In this document: positions 62,304-64,000 of the stretch, piece after piece
Layout: each line of letters begins with the position of its first letter
Position numbering within the stretch: position 1 is the stretch's first letter
DNA from: Tabrizicola sp.
Lineage (GTDB): Bacteria > Pseudomonadota > Alphaproteobacteria > Rhodobacterales > Rhodobacteraceae
Direction: 5' to 3'
DNA length: 64,000 nt
Assembly: GCF_030694085.1 (NCBI RefSeq)
Contig: NZ_JAUXZE010000039.1
Span: forward strand, 1-64,000
Notes under the pieces: model-generated
What the model saw: only the letters and a program-made list of their open reading frames with translations
What the model was told of the DNA's origin: nothing
Databases searched by the model: none
Program-made: the position numbers and the translations under genes

Positions 62304-63346
62304 CCCGCAAGACCGCCGTCGTCATCTGCCCCGGTCGCGGCACCTACAATGCCACCGAACTCGGCTACCTTGGCCGCAATTTCCCGGACCCTGCGCTGCT
62401 CTCCCGCTTCGACACCCTGCGCACCGCAGCCGGACAGGACAGCCTAACCGCCCTTGACGGGGCCGACCGCTTCACCCTCGCCCGCCACACCCGCGGCGAC
62501 AACGCGAGCGCCCTGATCTACGCCGCCACGCTGGGGGATTTCCTCTCCCTCGAGCGGCAAAGCATCGACGTGGTCGCCGTGACCGGCAATTCGATGGGCT
62601 GGTACTCCGCCCTCGCCTGCGCCGGGGCCGTGACGCCGGAAGACGGTTTCACCATCGCCAACACGATGGGCCGCCTGATGCAATCCGCGCTGATCGGCGG
62701 CCAGTTGGTATATCCGTGGGTGGATGAAGACTGGGTCCCCCGCCCCGCCCGCAAGGCCGCGCTCCTGGCGCTTGTCGCCGACATCGCCACCCGCCGCGAC
62801 CACGCGCTTTCCCTCTCCATCGACCTTGGTGGCCTTCTGGTCCTGGCCGGGAACGAGGCGGGGCTCAAGGCGTTCGAGACCACCGTCGACCCCGTGCAAG
62901 GCCGTTTCCCGATGCGCCTTGGCAACCACGCGGCCTTCCACACCGCGCTGCAAGCCCCCGTCGCCGCGCAAGGCCGCACAGCCCTCCCTCCGACCCTCAT
63001 CACCCAGCCGCTTCTCCCCCTGATCGACGGGCGAGGCGCGATCTGGTGGCCGGGGGCAACCGACTCCACCGCGCTGCACGCCTACACCCTCGGCCATCAG
63101 GTGACCGAGACCTACGACTTCACCGCCGCCATCCGCACCGCCGCCCACGAATTTGGCCCCGACCTGTTCATCGTCACCGGTCCCGGCACCACGCTGGGCG
63201 GGGCCGTGGCGCAATCGCTGATCCTTGCCCGCTGGCGCGGCATGGGGGCCAAGGCGGATTTCCATAAACTGCAGGCCGAAAGCCCGCTGCTTGTCGCGAT
63301 GGGGCTGCCCGACCAGCGCGCCCTCGCGACCCATGAAGGAGCCTAA
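62300..63346 (+). CDS. Malonyl-CoA:ACP-transferase-like protein
   Basis: 348 residues. The nucleophile elbow VTGNSMGWYSALACAGAV and the late histidine region MRLGNHAAFHTAL resemble the acyltransferase fold of FabD, but the GHSxG is GNSMG and the protein is divergent. It is coupled to the E1 gene by an ATGA overlap and is followed by an ALDH, so it is unlikely to serve fatty acid synthesis. It might move an acyl group between CoA and the dehydrogenase, or act as a hydrolase; both are guesses. Confidence 0.65.
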   Translation: MTRKTAVVICPGRGTYNATELGYLGRNFPDPALLSRFDTLRTAAGQDSLTALDGADRFTLARHTRGDNASALIYAATLGDFLSLERQSIDVVAVTGNSMGWYSALACAGAVTPEDGFTIANTMGRLMQSALIGGQLVYPWVDEDWVPRPARKAALLALVADIATRRDHALSLSIDLGGLLVLAGNEAGLKAFETTVDPVQGRFPMRLGNHAAFHTALQAPVAAQGRTALPPTLITQPLLPLIDGRGAIWWPGATDSTALHAYTLGHQVTETYDFTAAIRTAAHEFGPDLFIVTGPGTTLGGAVAQSLILARWRGMGAKADFHKLQAESPLLVAMGLPDQRALATHEGA

Positions 63347-63347
63347 G

Positions 63348-64000
63348 ATGACCCACACCGCCACCCTCGCCGCCGCAGGCCTCACCCAGGCGGACCTGAC
63401 CCAAGGCACCCTCATCGTCCGCTCCCCCATCGACGGCGCAGAACTGGCCCGGGTCCATGAGACCCCGGCATCCGAGATGCCCGGCATCATCGCCCGCGCC
63501 AAATCCGCCTTCACTCAATGGCGCACCGTCCCCGCCCCGCGCCGGGGGGAACTCGTCCGCTTGCTGGGCGAAGAACTTCGCGCCGCAAAGGCAGAACTCG
63601 GCGCTCTCGTCACACAGGAGGTCGGCAAGATCACCTCCGAAGGCCTGGGCGAAGTGCAGGAAATGATCGACATCTGCGACTTCGCCGTCGGCCTGTCCCG
63701 CCAGCTTTACGGCCTCACCATCGCGTCGGAGCGTCCCGGTCACCGCATGGCCGAAACCTGGCACCCGATCGGCCCCGTGGGCGTCATCAGCGCCTTCAAT
63801 TTCCCCGTCGCCGTCTGGTCCTGGAACACGGCCCTTGCCCTGGTCTGCGGCAACCCGGTGATCTGGAAACCGTCCGAGAAGACCCCCCTCACCGCCATCG
63901 CCACCATGCGCATCATGGACCGCGCATTGGCCCGCTTTGGCGACGCACCGGATGGCCTGTGCCAACTTGTCATCGGCGGCCCCGACATCGGCGCGGCCCT
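63348..64000 (+). CDS. ALDH7-type aldehyde dehydrogenase, 5' part (probable 2-aminoadipate semialdehyde dehydrogenase)
   Basis: 217 residues are inside the window; the catalytic cysteine lies beyond the end. The stretch GEVQEMIDICDFAVGLSRQLYGLTIASERPGHRM and the WHPIGPVGVISAFNFPVAVWSWN that follows are characteristic of the antiquitin/ALDH7 group. That group oxidises 2-aminoadipate 6-semialdehyde (in equilibrium with piperideine-6-carboxylate) in lysine breakdown. With the aminotransferase and E1 gene this gives the order semialdehyde to aminoadipate to oxoadipate to glutaryl-CoA. ATG 63348 follows GGAG nearby. Confidence 0.85.
   Translation, partial: MTHTATLAAAGLTQADLTQGTLIVRSPIDGAELARVHETPASEMPGIIARAKSAFTQWRTVPAPRRGELVRLLGEELRAAKAELGALVTQEVGKITSEGLGEVQEMIDICDFAVGLSRQLYGLTIASERPGHRMAETWHPIGPVGVISAFNFPVAVWSWNTALALVCGNPVIWKPSEKTPLTAIATMRIMDRALARFGDAPDGLCQLVIGGPDIGAA

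Noticed and set aside
1..64000. tRNA, rRNA or CRISPR loci and riboswitches
   Set aside because: I looked for cloverleaf-like tRNA arms, conserved rRNA stretches and regular repeat-spacer units in the gaps and saw none that could be supported by eye.

Overview
The window is a GC-rich, densely coded bacterial segment. Codon use, gene types and gene orders (hydroxyproline-betaine catabolism, alphaproteobacterial arsenite oxidase, many peptide ABC operons) point to an alphaproteobacterium, most likely of the Rhodobacterales/Paracoccaceae type. This is inference from protein likeness; no rRNA or tRNA gene was seen.

Layout. (1) 1-10.3 kb: the end of an IS3-family element sits inside a trimethylamine-methyltransferase-like (mttB) gene, followed by an hpbD-like betaine epimerase. 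A convergent minus-strand operon follows (gntR - dapA-like - aldehyde dehydrogenase - proC-like - FAD oxidoreductase), then a divergent ProVWX-type betaine importer. Together they read as uptake and catabolism of proline betaine or hydroxyproline betaine. (2) 10.6-12.2 kb: mobile debris, namely a frameshifted and 3'-truncated integrase fused tail-to-tail with a truncated HNH endonuclease. (3) 12.4-22.6 kb: an arsenic island with acr3 (efflux), aioX-aioS-aioR (arsenite sensing), aioB-aioA (arsenite oxidase), a DUF2478 gene and arsA (efflux ATPase). It ends in a truncated XRE gene cut by a probable IS end. (4) 23.3-29.6 kb: peptide ABC importer operon with an M19 dipeptidase. (5) 29.8-32.8 kb: homodimeric 2-oxoacid dehydrogenase E1 (AceE/MdeB-like) divergent from an Lrp regulator. 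(6) 32.8-40.1 kb: second peptide ABC operon with a class V aminotransferase and a GntR regulator. (7) 40.5-47.2 kb: a tight five-gene operon coding for a TbpB-like surface lipoprotein, a SLAM-type outer-membrane translocator, a SARP/BTAD-TPR regulator, a PAP2/vanadium-haloperoxidase-like protein with an LHKG tandem repeat, and a subtilisin-like protease. (8) 47.6-57.8 kb: third peptide ABC operon (GntR, amidase, binding protein, two permeases, fused double ATPase, two M20 hydrolases). (9) 57.9-64 kb: LysR regulator divergent from an aminotransferase, a fused 2-oxoacid dehydrogenase E1, a malonyltransferase-like protein and an ALDH7-type dehydrogenase cut by the window end, probably lysine/2-aminoadipate degradation.

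How it works together: the organism looks like a scavenger of betaines, peptides and amino acids that has acquired arsenite oxidation. The most unusual locus is the SLAM/lipoprotein operon at 40.5-47.2 kb. The most unusual single protein is AioR, whose AAA+ domain has lost the residues needed for ATP hydrolysis and sigma-54 contact.
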